DNA of 64,000 nucleotides from a bacterium (GCA_016703265.1 JADJCK010000007.1:372001-436000); one strand, 5' to 3'. Counted from the stretch's first letter, positions 10,453-20,625 are shown. The notes: generated from the sequence alone by a model not told the origin. Numbers and translations are program-made.

Positions 10453-11753
10453 AAGCCGTTACCGAAGTCGACGACACCGCGCGCACCGCCTGGTGCTTCT
10501 ATGACTGGGCCAACTCGGCGTTCGCCACCTCGATCATGGCCGCCCTGTTCCCGCCCTTCTTCCGGCAGTTGGCCATTGCCGGCGGGCGCGGCGAGTCCGA
10601 GGCCACCGCCCTGTGGGGCTACGTGACGGCAGGTGGCCTGCTCCTGACGGCCCTCCTGTCGCCACCGCTCGGCGCGGCCGCCGATGCGCGCGGTGATCGC
10701 AAGCGCCGCCTGGCGTGGTTCGCGGGCGCCGGCGCCGTCCTGACCATGTTGATGGCTACCCTGGGCGGCGCGCAGTGGCAGGCCGCGGCGCTGCTGTTCA
10801 CGGCCGCGAGCCTCGCGTTTTCCCTGTCCATCGTGTTCTACGAGGCGCTGCTGCCCCACCTGGCGACGGGGGCCGGGCTCGACGCCCTTTCGGCCCGCGC
10901 CTACGGCCTCGGCTACGCGGGCGGCGGGCTCCTGCTCGTCGTGAACCTGGCCTGGGTGCTCAAGCCGGGCTGGTTCGGGCTCGCCGACGCCGGGCAGGCC
11001 GTGCGCCTGTCCTTCATCAGCGTGGGTGTGTGGTGGATGTTGTTCACGATCCCGCTGCTGAGGCGCGTGCCCGAGCCTCCATCGTCGGGCGCGCCGGCCG
11101 GCGTGCTGGCGACGTTGCGACGCCTGCGCGGCACCTTCAACGAGATCCGCAGCTATCCCGACCTCAGCCTGCTGCTCGTCGCCTACTGGGTCTACAACGA
11201 CGGGATCGGCACCATCGTCAAGATGGCCACGGCCTTCGGCGCCGAGCAGGGCATCGGCCTGACGCACCTGATCGGGGCGCTGGTGGTCACCCAGGCGGTG
11301 GGCGTGCCCTGCTCGTACGCCTTTGCCGCTGCCGCGAAACGGCACGGCGCGCGCACCCTGGTCCTGGGCGCCCTGGCCGGCTACACGCTGATCGCCGTCG
11401 GCGCGCTGTTCCTGCGCACGGCCCTGCACTTCTACCTGCTGGCGGCAGCCGTCGGCGTGGTGCAGGGCGGCGCGCAGGCACTGAGCCGCTCGCTCTTCGC
11501 GGCCATGGTGCCGCGGCACCGCGCCGCCGAGTTCTTCGGGTTCTTCGGCGCCAGCGGGCGGCTGGCCGGCGTGGTGGGGCCGCTGGTCTTCGGGCTGACG
11601 GCCCAGGCGGCCGGCACCAGCCGGGTTGGCGTCGCTTCGCTGGTGGTGTTCTTCGTGGCCGGCGGCCTGCTGCTGTGGCGGGTCGACCCGGCGGCGGGCA
11701 ACGCGGCGGCGCGTCGAGCCGAGCGGCAGGCGGGTTGGCCGGTGTCGACCTGA
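10449..11753 (+). CDS. MFS transporter of the UMF1 (Atg22-like) family
   Basis: The GTG start overlaps the previous stop. The 434-residue protein has about twelve membrane segments. Its N-terminus carries the family mark TAWCFYDWANSAFATSIM, which defines UMF1/Atg22-type permeases. Members of this group export small molecules, including amino acids in fungi, but bacterial substrates are mostly unknown. A charged central loop (around residue 215) separates the two six-helix halves. Co-translation with an outer-membrane protein suggests a shared envelope role. Confidence 0.8.
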   Translation: MKAVTEVDDTARTAWCFYDWANSAFATSIMAALFPPFFRQLAIAGGRGESEATALWGYVTAGGLLLTALLSPPLGAAADARGDRKRRLAWFAGAGAVLTMLMATLGGAQWQAAALLFTAASLAFSLSIVFYEALLPHLATGAGLDALSARAYGLGYAGGGLLLVVNLAWVLKPGWFGLADAGQAVRLSFISVGVWWMLFTIPLLRRVPEPPSSGAPAGVLATLRRLRGTFNEIRSYPDLSLLLVAYWVYNDGIGTIVKMATAFGAEQGIGLTHLIGALVVTQAVGVPCSYAFAAAAKRHGARTLVLGALAGYTLIAVGALFLRTALHFYLLAAAVGVVQGGAQALSRSLFAAMVPRHRAAEFFGFFGASGRLAGVVGPLVFGLTAQAAGTSRVGVASLVVFFVAGGLLLWRVDPAAGNAAARRAERQAGWPVST

Positions 11754-11838
11754 TGGTCGCAGAGATCCCGATCGTGGTGTAAGCTGACCCCCAGCCGTCC
11801 TGCGCGGAGCGGGCGGCATACCCGGAAAGGTGACCAGC

Positions 11839-12201
11839 ATGCCGAGTTCCCGGCCCGCATTCTCGAAGGATCCGCTGTACCAGCTGCTGCGCTCGGACGA
11901 CGTCACGGGCTTCAACGCCAAGCGCGCAACGGGCGCCACCTGTGACCTGCGTGGCGTCGACCTGCGGTCGCTGGACCTGCGCGGGATGAACGCCGACGGG
12001 CTCGACATGTCGGACGCCTACCTGCGGGAAGCCGACCTGCGCGGCATCGACTTCTCGAACACCCGCATGGAGGGCGTCAGCCTGCGGAACGCCCGCGTTT
12101 CCGGCGTCATGTTCCCTGCCGAGCTTTCCGCCGAGGAGATCCGTCTCTCGGTCGACCTCGGCACGCGCATGCGCTACAACCCGCTCCTGCGCGGCCGCTA
12201 G
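11839..12201 (+). CDS. Small pentapeptide-repeat protein
   Basis: I chose ATG 11839, five bases after AGGTGA, over GTG 11830; the protein has 120 residues. The middle holds consecutive A(D/N)LXX-type repeats (CDLRGVDLRSLDLRG, then ADLRGIDFSNTRMEG) that fold as a right-handed quadrilateral helix. There are about eight repeats, enough for only two or three coils. The C-terminal 30 residues are a non-repeat helix-like tail. No signal peptide or partner domain is present. Pentapeptide proteins have diverse roles, so no function is given. Confidence 0.7.
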   Translation: MPSSRPAFSKDPLYQLLRSDDVTGFNAKRATGATCDLRGVDLRSLDLRGMNADGLDMSDAYLREADLRGIDFSNTRMEGVSLRNARVSGVMFPAELSAEEIRLSVDLGTRMRYNPLLRGR

Positions 12202-12275
12202 AGGCAAGGTGCCGCAAATGCCGGCGCCGTGTCGGGCATTGTGCGGTCAGGATGATCCGGGGGGAATTGCCGCCG

Positions 12276-13766
12276 TCACTCGGTGTCGGGCATGTTGCCC
12301 TCGCCGAGCGGCAGCAGCCTGACGCGGCCGTTGAGCAGGCGCGCCAGGCGAGGCTTGCGCACGGACGCGCGCACGGGCATGCGTTCCTCGCCCAGCTGGA
12401 TCGACGTGCCGGACCACACTTCCTTGAGTGCTGCGATCTCGGGATGACAGGCCGCCTCGGCTTCGTCGATATAGCGCTTGATCGCCGCGGTCGCCTGGGT
12501 GATTGCGCCCGGTAGCGCTGCCGCTTCCCGTACCAGTTCGCCCAGCGCGGCGGCGACGGCCTCCTTGGATTCTCCGCTCGGCATCTCGCGGAGCCGGGCC
12601 ATCTCGGCGGTCAGGAACCCGCGACGCTTCTCGAATTCGGCGAGCTCAGCCTCCATCCTGGCCACGGTCGGCTCGACCAGGTAGTCGACGCCCGCCACCA
12701 GCACCGTGCCCGTGGCGCCGGCCGCACCGGCCTGGCCCACGGTGATTCCCGCGCGCGCGATCGTCGTGCCGCCACCGATGCGCCCGTTGGCCACCAGGAC
12801 GCGCCCGAGCGTGCGGATCACGGCGTGGGACACCTCGTTGCCCACGGTCACGTCGCCGATCGCATCGAGGTTGGCGTCACGGATGTATCGTGCCTGCACG
12901 CTGCCGCCGACGCAGATGCGGAATTCTTCCTGCCCGACAATGCCGCCACCGACCTGCAGGCAACCGCCGGTCGTGATGTTGCACGGCTCGATCATGCCGC
13001 GCACGACAACGTCACCGTTGACCTCGATGGTCACGCCCTGTTCGATGTCGCCCTCGATCTGCAGGGTCCCGGTGTGGCGGATGTTGCCGGTCGCCAGCCC
13101 GAGGTTGCCCTTGACCACGTAGACGTCGTCGACGGCCAGCGTGCCGTTGTTCAGACGCACGCGCCCGGAGACCTCGGCCTCGAACCAGGTGATGCCCTGT
13201 TCGTCGTCGCGTTGCGTCACGCCCTTGGCGCAGCGCATTCGCTCCTTTTGCGGTCGTCCGACCGCGATCTTCTGGCCGAAGACGTTGAGTCCCGGTTCGC
13301 CCGTTACCGGCGGATGCAGCTTCAGCAGCCATTCGCCGGCGGTGACGGCGCGGTTGTCGAGCCTTGCCCAGAAATCGATGGCGCCCGTCTCGGCGTCGAC
13401 TTCCCATCCCTCGACAAAGAAATCGCGCGCCCATTCCAGGCGCCCGTCACGGCTCGGTTCGGCGTCGTAGCCCTGGATGAGCGGTTGCGCGACCAGCGCC
13501 TGCCCGTTATGCGCACAGACGGCGAGCATCTGCGTGAGCAACTCGGCATCGGGGTATTCGGGGATCTTCAGCTTGCGGAACGCTTCCATGACGGTGGCCA
13601 CGGTTTCGTCCAGCACCGGAAGCGGGTCGGGGCAATCCAGCAGCACGCCGAGCTTGTCGTCCGTGACATAGACGCTGACGTCGCCGGCGCCGGCGCGCAT
13701 GCCGGCGGGTTCGGCGGTGGCCGTGCCGCCCGAAGCAGGTTTCTGTGATGCGCGTGCACCGGCCAT
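12276..13766 (-). CDS. FapA-family (DUF342) polymer-like protein
   Basis: This 496-residue protein shows the FapA organisation. The N-terminal half has an alpha/beta domain (DDKLGVLLDCPDPLPVLDET, FFVEGWEVDAETGAID). A beta-helical core follows with recurring GD-V/I-G turns (LQIEGDIEQGVTIEVNGDVVVRG split over repeats, VGGGIVGQEEF, IGDVTVGNEV). A helical region of charged coiled coil (MEAELAEFEKRR) comes next, then a short basic tail. DUF342 proteins occur in many bacteria, sometimes near polar development or flagellar genes, with unclear biochemical role. It has no membrane segment and is probably cytoplasmic. Confidence 0.8.
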   Translation of the reverse strand: MAGARASQKPASGGTATAEPAGMRAGAGDVSVYVTDDKLGVLLDCPDPLPVLDETVATVMEAFRKLKIPEYPDAELLTQMLAVCAHNGQALVAQPLIQGYDAEPSRDGRLEWARDFFVEGWEVDAETGAIDFWARLDNRAVTAGEWLLKLHPPVTGEPGLNVFGQKIAVGRPQKERMRCAKGVTQRDDEQGITWFEAEVSGRVRLNNGTLAVDDVYVVKGNLGLATGNIRHTGTLQIEGDIEQGVTIEVNGDVVVRGMIEPCNITTGGCLQVGGGIVGQEEFRICVGGSVQARYIRDANLDAIGDVTVGNEVSHAVIRTLGRVLVANGRIGGGTTIARAGITVGQAGAAGATGTVLVAGVDYLVEPTVARMEAELAEFEKRRGFLTAEMARLREMPSGESKEAVAAALGELVREAAALPGAITQATAAIKRYIDEAEAACHPEIAALKEVWSGTSIQLGEERMPVRASVRKPRLARLLNGRVRLLPLGEGNMPDTE

Positions 13767-13848
13767 GAGGATCCCGACTCCACTCTGCGTCGCGAGCCCG
13801 CAATGACACTACAACTCGCTCTGATTTTCGGCGAACGGAGGCGGGGGT

Positions 13849-14373
13849 TTAACGGCAATCGTCGCTGTCGGCCGGCGGGGGCGGGCGGCGGGTGAGCCGG
13901 CGGGCCCAGTCGAGGGGTCCATGGCCGGGACCGGTCAGGTTCCTGGGCGGCGCCGGCGGGCGCCCGGCGTCGGCGACCGCGTCGGTGATGGCCGCCCAGA
14001 TGGTATCGGCGTCGACGGCCGCCTCGCGGGCGGCGACGGCGGGGTCCGGGGCCGCGGCAGCCACAGGTCCGGCCGCATCCGCGTCGAAGATGACTGCCGC
14101 CTGGCCGTCACCCAGGGGCACCACGGCCAGGCCGCTGGCGGGGTCACGGACCGGTTCGGCGCCGTTCGGACGCTGGCGGGCTCCGGAAGTGCGCCGGCGG
14201 GCCCAGGCCATGGCCAGGAGCGCCACCGTCAGGGCCCCGGCAGCCAGGATCCCGGCCATGGCGGCCCAGGGATCCACGGGCCGGGACATGGCGAGCACAG
14301 CCACGGTGCCGCCGAAAACGACGGTTCCGAACGCCAGGGTCGCCAGCAGGATGAATCGTGCGTGCCGGTCCAT
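13849..14373 (-). CDS. Hypothetical protein with two N-terminal membrane helices
   Basis: The 174-residue protein has two hydrophobic helices (ILLATLAFGTVVFGG and MAGILAAGALTVALLAMAWA), then an Ala/Pro-rich soluble tail ending in a basic, proline-rich stretch (RRLTRRPPPPADSDD). I recognise no family. It is divergent from the second HDOD gene, with 138 bases between that probably hold promoters for both. Codon bias (G/C third positions) supports it as real, but the sequence is of low complexity. Confidence 0.55.
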   Translation of the reverse strand: MDRHARFILLATLAFGTVVFGGTVAVLAMSRPVDPWAAMAGILAAGALTVALLAMAWARRRTSGARQRPNGAEPVRDPASGLAVVPLGDGQAAVIFDADAAGPVAAAAPDPAVAAREAAVDADTIWAAITDAVADAGRPPAPPRNLTGPGHGPLDWARRLTRRPPPPADSDDCR

Positions 14374-14511
14374 GCCCTTGGGAAAGCACGACCTGTGCCA
14401 ACCGAACCCGGCTTTGCGCTTTCAATGGGCAGGGGCGCAAAAACTTAGCTCAACCCGCGGACGTCGGTTGCCGATCCCCGTCGGGATATCTGCAGCGGCT
14501 CCGGGAACCCG

Positions 14512-15413
14512 ATGGTGGAGGGCGCCTTGCCTCAATATGTGCTCCGTGACCTGGTCTCGACGACAGGCGACCTGGCGGCGTTGCCCACCACCGTCGTGCG
14601 CCTGCTGGACCTGCTCAAGGACCAGACGTGCGCTGCGGACAAGGTCGCGCAGGTGCTCGACCAGGACGGCGCCATGACGGCCAATGTCCTGAAGCTGTCC
14701 AACTCGGCCTTCTACGGCGTGCGCGGAACCGTCGGTACGACGCGGCAGGCGCTGGTGCTGCTCGGCAACCGGGCCGTGCTCACCCTGGCCTTCGCCACGG
14801 GGATGGTGCCGGTCATGCGCCGCAACCTGACCGGCTACGGCATCGACCGTGATCGCTATTGGGAGCACGCCCTGACCTCGGCGATGACGGCCAGGTGGTC
14901 ATGGGCGAACTGGGTGCGCCGGAGCGCTCGTGTGAGGCCTTCACTGCCGGCCTGGTGCACGACATCGGCATGCTCGCACTCGACTCGCACCTGGCCACCA
15001 ACGGCATGAAGCTGGTGCCGGCATTCCCCCTGTTCAACGTCAACGAGCGCGAACGCGAGACCCTCGGATTCGACCATACCGACGCCGGCGCGCTGCTGGC
15101 CGAGAACTGGGGCTTCCCGGCGCCACTCGCGGCAGCGATCAGGTACCATCACCGGCCCTGGGCGGCCCCGCACGACAAGGACCTGGTGCTGGCGGTCTTG
15201 GTGGGCGACATGGTGGCGCAGATGGCGGGCGATCACCTGCAGGCGGAAGCCTGGCCGGAGGAACTCGATTATCTTGCGCCCTGGGGCATTGACGCCGATC
15301 GTCTGCGCCTGATCGTCGATTCGGTGACCCTTGCGCCGGAGGAGACCCTGGCCCGCGCCACGCGCCCGGCCGGACTGCCATGCCAACCGTCGACCCCCGT
15401 ATCGATTTCCTGA
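14512..15413 (+). CDS. Second HDOD-domain signalling protein (frameshifted)
   Basis: The first ~125 codons (VLRDLVSTTGDLAALPTTVV, NVLKLSNSAFYGVRG) and the remaining ~175 codons (CEAFTAGLVHDIGMLALDS, TLGFDHTDAGALLAENWG) lie in different frames. The switch is near 14883-14886 and one base is missing; joined, they give an HDOD protein of about 300 residues. It is clearly a paralogue of the protein at 752-1648 and shares FTAGLVHDIG and the GFDH-A-AG-LAE-W pattern. Its end overlaps the ThrE gene by 34 bases, suggesting coupling. The break could be a sequence error or a true mutation. Confidence 0.8.
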
Positions 15414-16593
15414 TCGCCCTGGGCCGCGCGCTCCACGAGAACGGCATTCCTGCGCATCGCCTCGAGGACACGCTCAGCGTGGCGGCGCGTCGCCTGGACC
15501 TGCGTGCCGAGTTCTTCTCGACACCCACCTCGCTCATCTCCGCGTTCGGCGAGCCGGGCAGCCAGCAGACCTCGCTTGCCCGGGTGACGCCCGGCGAGAT
15601 GCGGCTCGACCGCATCGTGGCGCTGGACGAGGTCGTCGAGGCGCTCTGGCGCGGCGAGATCAGCGTCGAACAGGCGCACGTGCGGTTGCGCGATGTCGCC
15701 ACGTCGCCGTCGCCGTACGGCCCGGCACTCAGTGTCGTGGCCCTGGCGACGGCCTCGGGCACGGCCGCCCTCGTCTTCGGGACCGGGGCGGGGAGATCCT
15801 CGCCTCCGTGGTGGTGGGACTCATCGTGGGCGTGCTCGGCGTGGCCGCCCAGCGTTCGGAGACCGTCGGGCGCATCTACGAATTCGCCGCGGCCATGACC
15901 GCCACGGTCCTCGCGATGGCCGCCGGATCGATCTGGACCGGCCTGGCCGTCGCTCCCGTGATCGTCTCGAGCATCATCGTGCTCCTGCCGGGGCTGACGC
16001 TCACCCTGGCCCTGAACGAACTGGCGGCCGGGCACCTGGTCCGCGGCACGGCCCGCCTGACCGGGTCGCTGATGACGCTGCTCAAGCTGGGCCTCGGCGT
16101 CGGCCTCGGACAGCAGCTCGCGACATTCCTGCCCGCCCTGGCCGTCAACCGGGGAGCGGCGCCCGCCGCGCTCCCGGGCTGGACACTGGCGCCGGCCCTG
16201 CTGCTCACGGCGCCCGCACTGGCGGTCCTGTTCCGGGCCCGCCGCGGCGAATGGCCGTGGATGCTCGTCGGCATCGTGACGGCGTTCGGCGCCGCCCGCC
16301 TGGGCGTACATTTGCTGGGACCGGCGTTCGGCGCGCTCCTCGGCGCGCTGCTGGCGGGGCTGGCCGGCAACCTCTACGAGCGGCGGTGGCGCCGTCCGGC
16401 CGTAGTCATGGTGGTGCCGTCGCTGATCATGCTGGTACCGGGGGCCATCGGTTACCGGAGCCTGTCGTTCCTGATGGAGCGCAATGTGGTCGGCGGGATC
16501 GACAGCGCCGTCACCGCACTCCTGGTGGGCGTGTCGCTGGTGGCCGGCCTGCTGCTGGCGAACGTGCTCCTGCCGCCCCGCAACCCCCTGTAG
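15380..16593 (+). CDS. thrE: Threonine/serine exporter family protein, fused ThrE type (frameshifted)
   Basis: The N-terminal domain (DFLIALGRALHENGIPAHRL, ending in SVEQAHVRLRDVATSP) is the soluble ThrE_1 part. It is followed by about ten membrane helices covering ThrE_1 and ThrE_2 (for example MLVGIVTAFGAARLGVHLLG). The product would have about 404 residues. The frame is lost at the G-rich stretch near 15783-15796: one extra G would give GTGAG followed by GEILASVVVGLIVGVLGV. ThrE proteins export threonine and serine in exchange for protons. The transport function is inferred from family only; the fused order is the usual one. Confidence 0.8.
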
Positions 16594-16731
16594 GCAGTAC
16601 GCCTGATGGTGCCCATGCCGGTTGACGGCACGGGGCGGCGCCCCCTAGAATGACCCTCCGGGAATCGTCCCCCGCGTTCCCGTTCCGGGGCGTCCCCGTC
16701 CCGCGCGTCCACCGAACATCCGGAGGCCAGC

Positions 16732-18691
16732 ATGTCGTCGACCGCGTCCGCCGCCGCCGCGGCGCCCCCCGCCGCCAAGGGCCATCCCCACGGCCTGAAA
16801 CCCCTCTTCTTCACCGAGATGTGGGAGCGCCTGGGCTTCTACCTGATGCTGGGCATCCTCTTCCTGTACGTGACCGATACCGAGCGCGGGGGGCTGGGCT
16901 TCACCAACGCCCTGGCCGGCGAGATCTACGGCACCTACATGGCGTTCGTGTACTTCACGCCGTTCATCGGCGGCATGATCGCCGACCGCATCCTCGGCTA
17001 CCGCAAGAGCGTTCTCATCGGCGGCCTGCTGCTGGCGGCCGGCTACTTCAGCCTCGGCATCCGGTCGATGCCCACGTTCTACGCCGGCCTGGCGCTGCTC
17101 TGCCTGGGCAACGGCCTGTTCAAGCCGAACATCTCGGCGATGGTGGGCAACCTCTACAAGCCGGGCGACCCGCGGCGCGACGCCGGCTTCAACATCTTCT
17201 ACATGGGCATCAACATCGGCGCCTCGGTCTCGGCGCTGCTGGCGGCGCCCCTGCGCAACCTGTGGAGCTTCAACACCGCGTTCGCCGCGGCCGGCGTCGG
17301 CATGCTCGTGGGCGTGGTCATCCTGGTGCTGAACTGGAAGCGGCTCGAGGCGGCCGACCGCAAGCCCGAGGTGAAGGCCGGCGACTTCGGCCTCAAGCAG
17401 ATGTTCCTGACCATCCTGGCCCCGGCGGTGGGCTTCGGCGTCATCGGCTATTTCGTGGGCCAGAAGCTCCCGTTCGTGATGGGCAGCATCGGGCCGATCA
17501 CGTTCGGCTTCCTGATCGGCATGCTGCCGGTGGCGGGCTACTTCGCCTCGCTGGTGCGGCGCGCCAACGCGGAGGAGAAGCCGGGCCTCGCGGCGCTCAT
17601 CCCGGTCTATGTCGCCGGCGGCACGTTCTTCATGATCCTGCACCTGAGCGGCGGCCTGCTGACGGTATTCGCCGAGCGCAGCACCGATCGCCGCGCCGAG
17701 TGGATCCCGACGGCCACCGAGTTCTACGCGCAGAAGGCCATGCCCAGCTACTTCGGCAACGCCGGACCGGCTGTGCCGCGGCCCGACGAGCGCACGCTCG
17801 TGGTGCTGCCGCAGGCGAACGAGGCGATGTTCGGCGCGCGCATCCTCAGCCAGGGTACGATTGAAACGCTGCGCGGCGATCCGTCGCTCGACGTCACGGT
17901 CAACCCATGGCCCGGCACGCCCGGCATCGACGGATCGCTGGCCTGCCGCGTGTTTCCTGACGACAACGTCGCGCTGTCGACCGCGGCCGACGCCCACGGC
18001 GTCACGACGACCAGCGTGAAGGTCACGCCCGAGAAGGCCGAGCCCACGGGCCAGGTCGTGCTCACGCGCAACGTGCAGGACCGCCAGGTGCCGCTGATCG
18101 TCGTCTCGCGGGAAACCTACGACGCCGTCTACGCCAACGCCGGCGCCGCCACGCCGCGCCTGGAACCCGGGCGCTATGTGCGGTTGCTCAATGCCGAACT
18201 CCTGACGGGCTTCCTCAACCCGTTCTTCGTCGTCGTGCTGACGCCGGTCGTCGTCTGGTTCTTCGCGCAGCGGGTGAAGGCGGGCCGCCCCGTCAGCACG
18301 GCGCGCAAGATCTTCTACGGCATGCTCATCACCACCGTCAGCATGCTGGTCATGGCCCTGGGTGCGAAGATGGGGCACGACGGCGCCGCCAAGACCTCGA
18401 TGATGTGGCTGGTCGGCTACTACATCATCATCACCTTCGGCGAGCTGTGCCTGTCGCCGATGGGCCTGTCGCTGGTGACCAAGCTGGCGCCGACCCACCG
18501 GGTGGGCCTGATGATGGGCGGCTGGTTCCTTTCCACGGCCGTGGGCAACAAGATGAGCGGCTTCATCAGCGGCCCGGAACCGGGCACCACCATGTTCGTG
18601 GTCCCGGCAGTGGCCATTCTCGGGGGTTGCAGGTTTCATTTTCGTCATGTTGCCGCGCCCGGATGCGGCGATCCGCAAGTACGGCGCCTAG
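16732..18691 (+). CDS. POT/PTR2-family proton-coupled peptide transporter with large insert (frameshifted end)
   Basis: POT permeases import di- and tripeptides with protons. Visible marks are FFTEMWERLGFYLMLGILF, LGNGLFKPNISAMVG and, near the end, YYIIITFGELCLSPMGLSLV. The intact protein would have about 652 residues, against roughly 450-500 usually. The excess is a hydrophilic insert of about 150 residues (about residues 310-475) between membrane helices, with beta-rich sequence such as TLVVLPQANEAMFGARIL. An extra G in the run at 18620-18624 shifts the last 22 codons; removing it gives GFIFVMLPRPDAAIRKYGA and the stop at 18689-18691. Confidence 0.85.
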
Positions 18692-18724
18692 GGCGACCCA
18701 AGGCGCAAAGGCTGGATGCAACGC

Positions 18725-18767
18725 GGGCCCGGCGCCCGTCGCCCGGCAACGGGCGGGAGCCGGGCCC
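18725..18767 (+). terminator. Strong two-part hairpin after the POT transporter gene
   Basis: The outer stem pairs 18725-18733 with 18759-18767 (9 bp) and the inner stem pairs 18734-18739 with 18749-18754. No T run follows, and the next gene starts 19 bases later at GTG 18787 after AAGGAG. The hairpin may therefore attenuate rather than end transcription. Confidence 0.5.
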
Positions 18768-18786
18768 CTGCGATTAAGGAGAACCG

Positions 18787-19644
18787 GTGAAACGGACGAT
18801 TGCGATCTGGTCGGTATCCCTCGTCATGACGCTGGGCTTCCTGGTCTGGCAGAAGATCTCGGGCCCGACCTACGAGGTGAGGTTCAACGAGACGGTGGCG
18901 GGCGCGCGGGCCTCTGGTGAACTCCTGCGCACGCACAGCATCAACGGCGACATGCCGGTCACCGTGGAGGCGCCCGACCCGGGCGTCACGGCCGAGGTGC
19001 AGTGGCGCCGGTACCCGACACAGGACGCCTGGGAGCACCTGCCCATGACCCGCGACGGCGCGGTGCTGCGCGCCACGCTGCCGCGGCAGAAGATGGCGGG
19101 CAAGCTCGAGTACCACGTCCACATCACCAAGGACGGGCAGTCGGTTCAGGTGCCCGAGCACGAGGCCGCGGTGGCCCGCTACAAGGGCGATGTGCCGGCG
19201 CTGGTGCTGGTCTTCCACGTCACCTGCATGATCATCGGCATGTTCTTCTCGACCAGTTGCGGCCTGACCGGGCTGCTCGGTGGCAGTTCCGGCCTTCGCC
19301 CGCTGTCACAGTTGACGTTCCTGTTCCTGCTGCTCGGCGGCTGCATCCTCGGGCCGGTGGTGCAGAAGTACGCCTTCGACGCCTACTGGACCGGCTGGCC
19401 CCTCGGCACCGACTGGACGGACAACAAGCTGGCCGTGGGTGCGCTGGTCTGGCTTGCCGCGGCCTGGCGCTGCCGTTCCGCGCGCGACGGCAAACCCGTC
19501 GGCCGCTGGTGGGCCTTCGCCGCCATGCTGGTGATCTTCGTCATCTACGGCATCCCGCACAGCATCCACGGCTCGACTCTCGACTACGACACGGGTGAGC
19601 ACATCCAGGCGCTGCTGCGCCGGGCGGTACCCTTCCTCGGCTGA
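18787..19644 (+). CDS. Membrane protein of unknown function with extracytoplasmic N-terminal domain
   Basis: The GTG start follows TTAAGGAGAACC; the protein has 285 residues. One N-terminal helix (IWSVSLVMTLGFLVWQ) leads into a beta-rich extracytoplasmic domain of ~110 residues (VTVEAPDPGVTAEVQWRRYP, LEYHVHITKDGQSVQVPEHE), reminiscent of Ig-like folds. Four or five membrane helices follow, with His and Trp/Tyr-rich loops (YGIPHSIHGSTLDYDTGEH). I do not recognise the family. It follows the POT transporter gene in the same direction and ends before a strong terminator. The conserved-looking His residues near membrane ends might bind a cofactor, but this is only a guess. Confidence 0.6.
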   Translation: MKRTIAIWSVSLVMTLGFLVWQKISGPTYEVRFNETVAGARASGELLRTHSINGDMPVTVEAPDPGVTAEVQWRRYPTQDAWEHLPMTRDGAVLRATLPRQKMAGKLEYHVHITKDGQSVQVPEHEAAVARYKGDVPALVLVFHVTCMIIGMFFSTSCGLTGLLGGSSGLRPLSQLTFLFLLLGGCILGPVVQKYAFDAYWTGWPLGTDWTDNKLAVGALVWLAAAWRCRSARDGKPVGRWWAFAAMLVIFVIYGIPHSIHGSTLDYDTGEHIQALLRRAVPFLG

Positions 19645-19650
19645 GCCTCG

Positions 19651-19680
19651 GGGGCGGACGGTCGGCCGTCCGCCCCGTTT
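19651..19680 (+). terminator. Intrinsic terminator
   Basis: A perfect 11-bp stem (19651-19661 with 19666-19676) with a TCGG loop is followed by GTTTTCC. It lies 6 bases after the stop of the preceding membrane protein gene. Confidence 0.85.
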
Positions 19681-19792
19681 TCCCCCGGGATTGCCGTTTC
19701 CCCCGCCGGTCTGCGCTTATGATTCGGTGATGCCCGCTGCGCCCGTCACCGCGCGGCGATTCGCGAATTCCACCGGCCGGGGACGATCTCCG

Positions 19793-20389
19793 ATGAAATA
19801 TCTCCTGCACGACGAGGCTTTCCTGGCAGCGGCAGTGCTCGCGCTGGCCGTGGGCGGCCTGCTGAACGACGTCATCGGCGGCACCATCCGGCGAACGCGC
19901 GAGAACAGGCGCAAGGCGGCTGCGGCCGTCCGCTTCCGGGAACTGCGCGGACGTCTCTGGTCGCAACTCTCCATCTGCCCCGGCGTCGACGCCGAGACCG
20001 GCGCGCTCATCGCGCGCGCGGAGCGCTCGGCCCGCACGGCGTTCGAGATGGAGGAACTGGCACGCGCACGGTTGGCTGGCCTCGAGCCCGGCGCCGACAA
20101 ATCGCGGGTGATTCCCACCGTCGCGGAAACGGCCATCGAGGTCGGGCACATGATGCAACGCCTGCTCGCCGAACTGGAGCGGTCGCTCGCCGGCGACGAA
20201 GCGGTTGCCCTGGCCGAAGCGCAGGCCGCCTGGTGCCTCTATCGCGACCACCAGGTGCGGATGTGCCGGGAGCGACGCCTGGAGGACGACGTTCGCTGGC
20301 CGGTGCGCCACTACGCGAGCGAGGCCGTGACGCTGGCGCGCATCGCCGACCTCGAAGATCTCCGGGCATCGGGGCGCATCGCCCACTGA
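19793..20389 (+). CDS. Hypothetical protein with membrane anchor and LprI-like C-terminal region
   Basis: ATG 19793 (GGGGA nine bases upstream) gives 198 residues. One membrane helix lies near the start (AFLAAAVLALAVGGLLNDVIGG), followed by a charged helical region. The C-terminal ~90 residues (WCLYRDHQVRMCRERR, then ASEAVTLARIADLEDL) have the W-x-YRD-x-C pattern and closing R-x2-L of DUF1311/LprI proteins, a family that includes a lysozyme-inhibitor lipoprotein. A longer start at 19730 is possible. The assignment to DUF1311 is by pattern only. Confidence 0.55.
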   Translation: MKYLLHDEAFLAAAVLALAVGGLLNDVIGGTIRRTRENRRKAAAAVRFRELRGRLWSQLSICPGVDAETGALIARAERSARTAFEMEELARARLAGLEPGADKSRVIPTVAETAIEVGHMMQRLLAELERSLAGDEAVALAEAQAAWCLYRDHQVRMCRERRLEDDVRWPVRHYASEAVTLARIADLEDLRASGRIAH

Positions 20390-20508
20390 CGCGGCACGTT
20401 CGGGTCGCTGCGCCGCCGTATCCTGACAATGATCCTAAGAGTCGATATCCGTTCGGGTCCCGGCGCGTTGCAGCCGGCGAAATCCCGCCGGAATGCAGGA
20501 ATTTCGGA

Positions 20509-20537
20509 TTGACAGCCGCGGCGGAATCGCGACAGAG
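20509..20537 (+). promoter_or_regulatory. Possible promoter of the liv operon
   Basis: A perfect TTGACA (20509-20514) stands 17 bases before ACAGAG (20532-20537), about 90 bases upstream of the livK start. The -35 match is good and the -10 match poor, so only the position and the -35 support it. Confidence 0.3.
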
Positions 20538-20625
20538 TGAGTCCAAGCTTCGCGCCTGTCGTTGCCGCTGCGTCCGCAAACCGAATGGTCGCGGTCCCCG
20601 ACCAAGGAACCCGAAGGAGACCGGC

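Noticed and set aside
14880..14890. Programmed frameshift in the second HDOD gene
   Set aside because: There is no slippery heptamer or downstream structure at the site, and similar breaks occur in many unrelated genes here.
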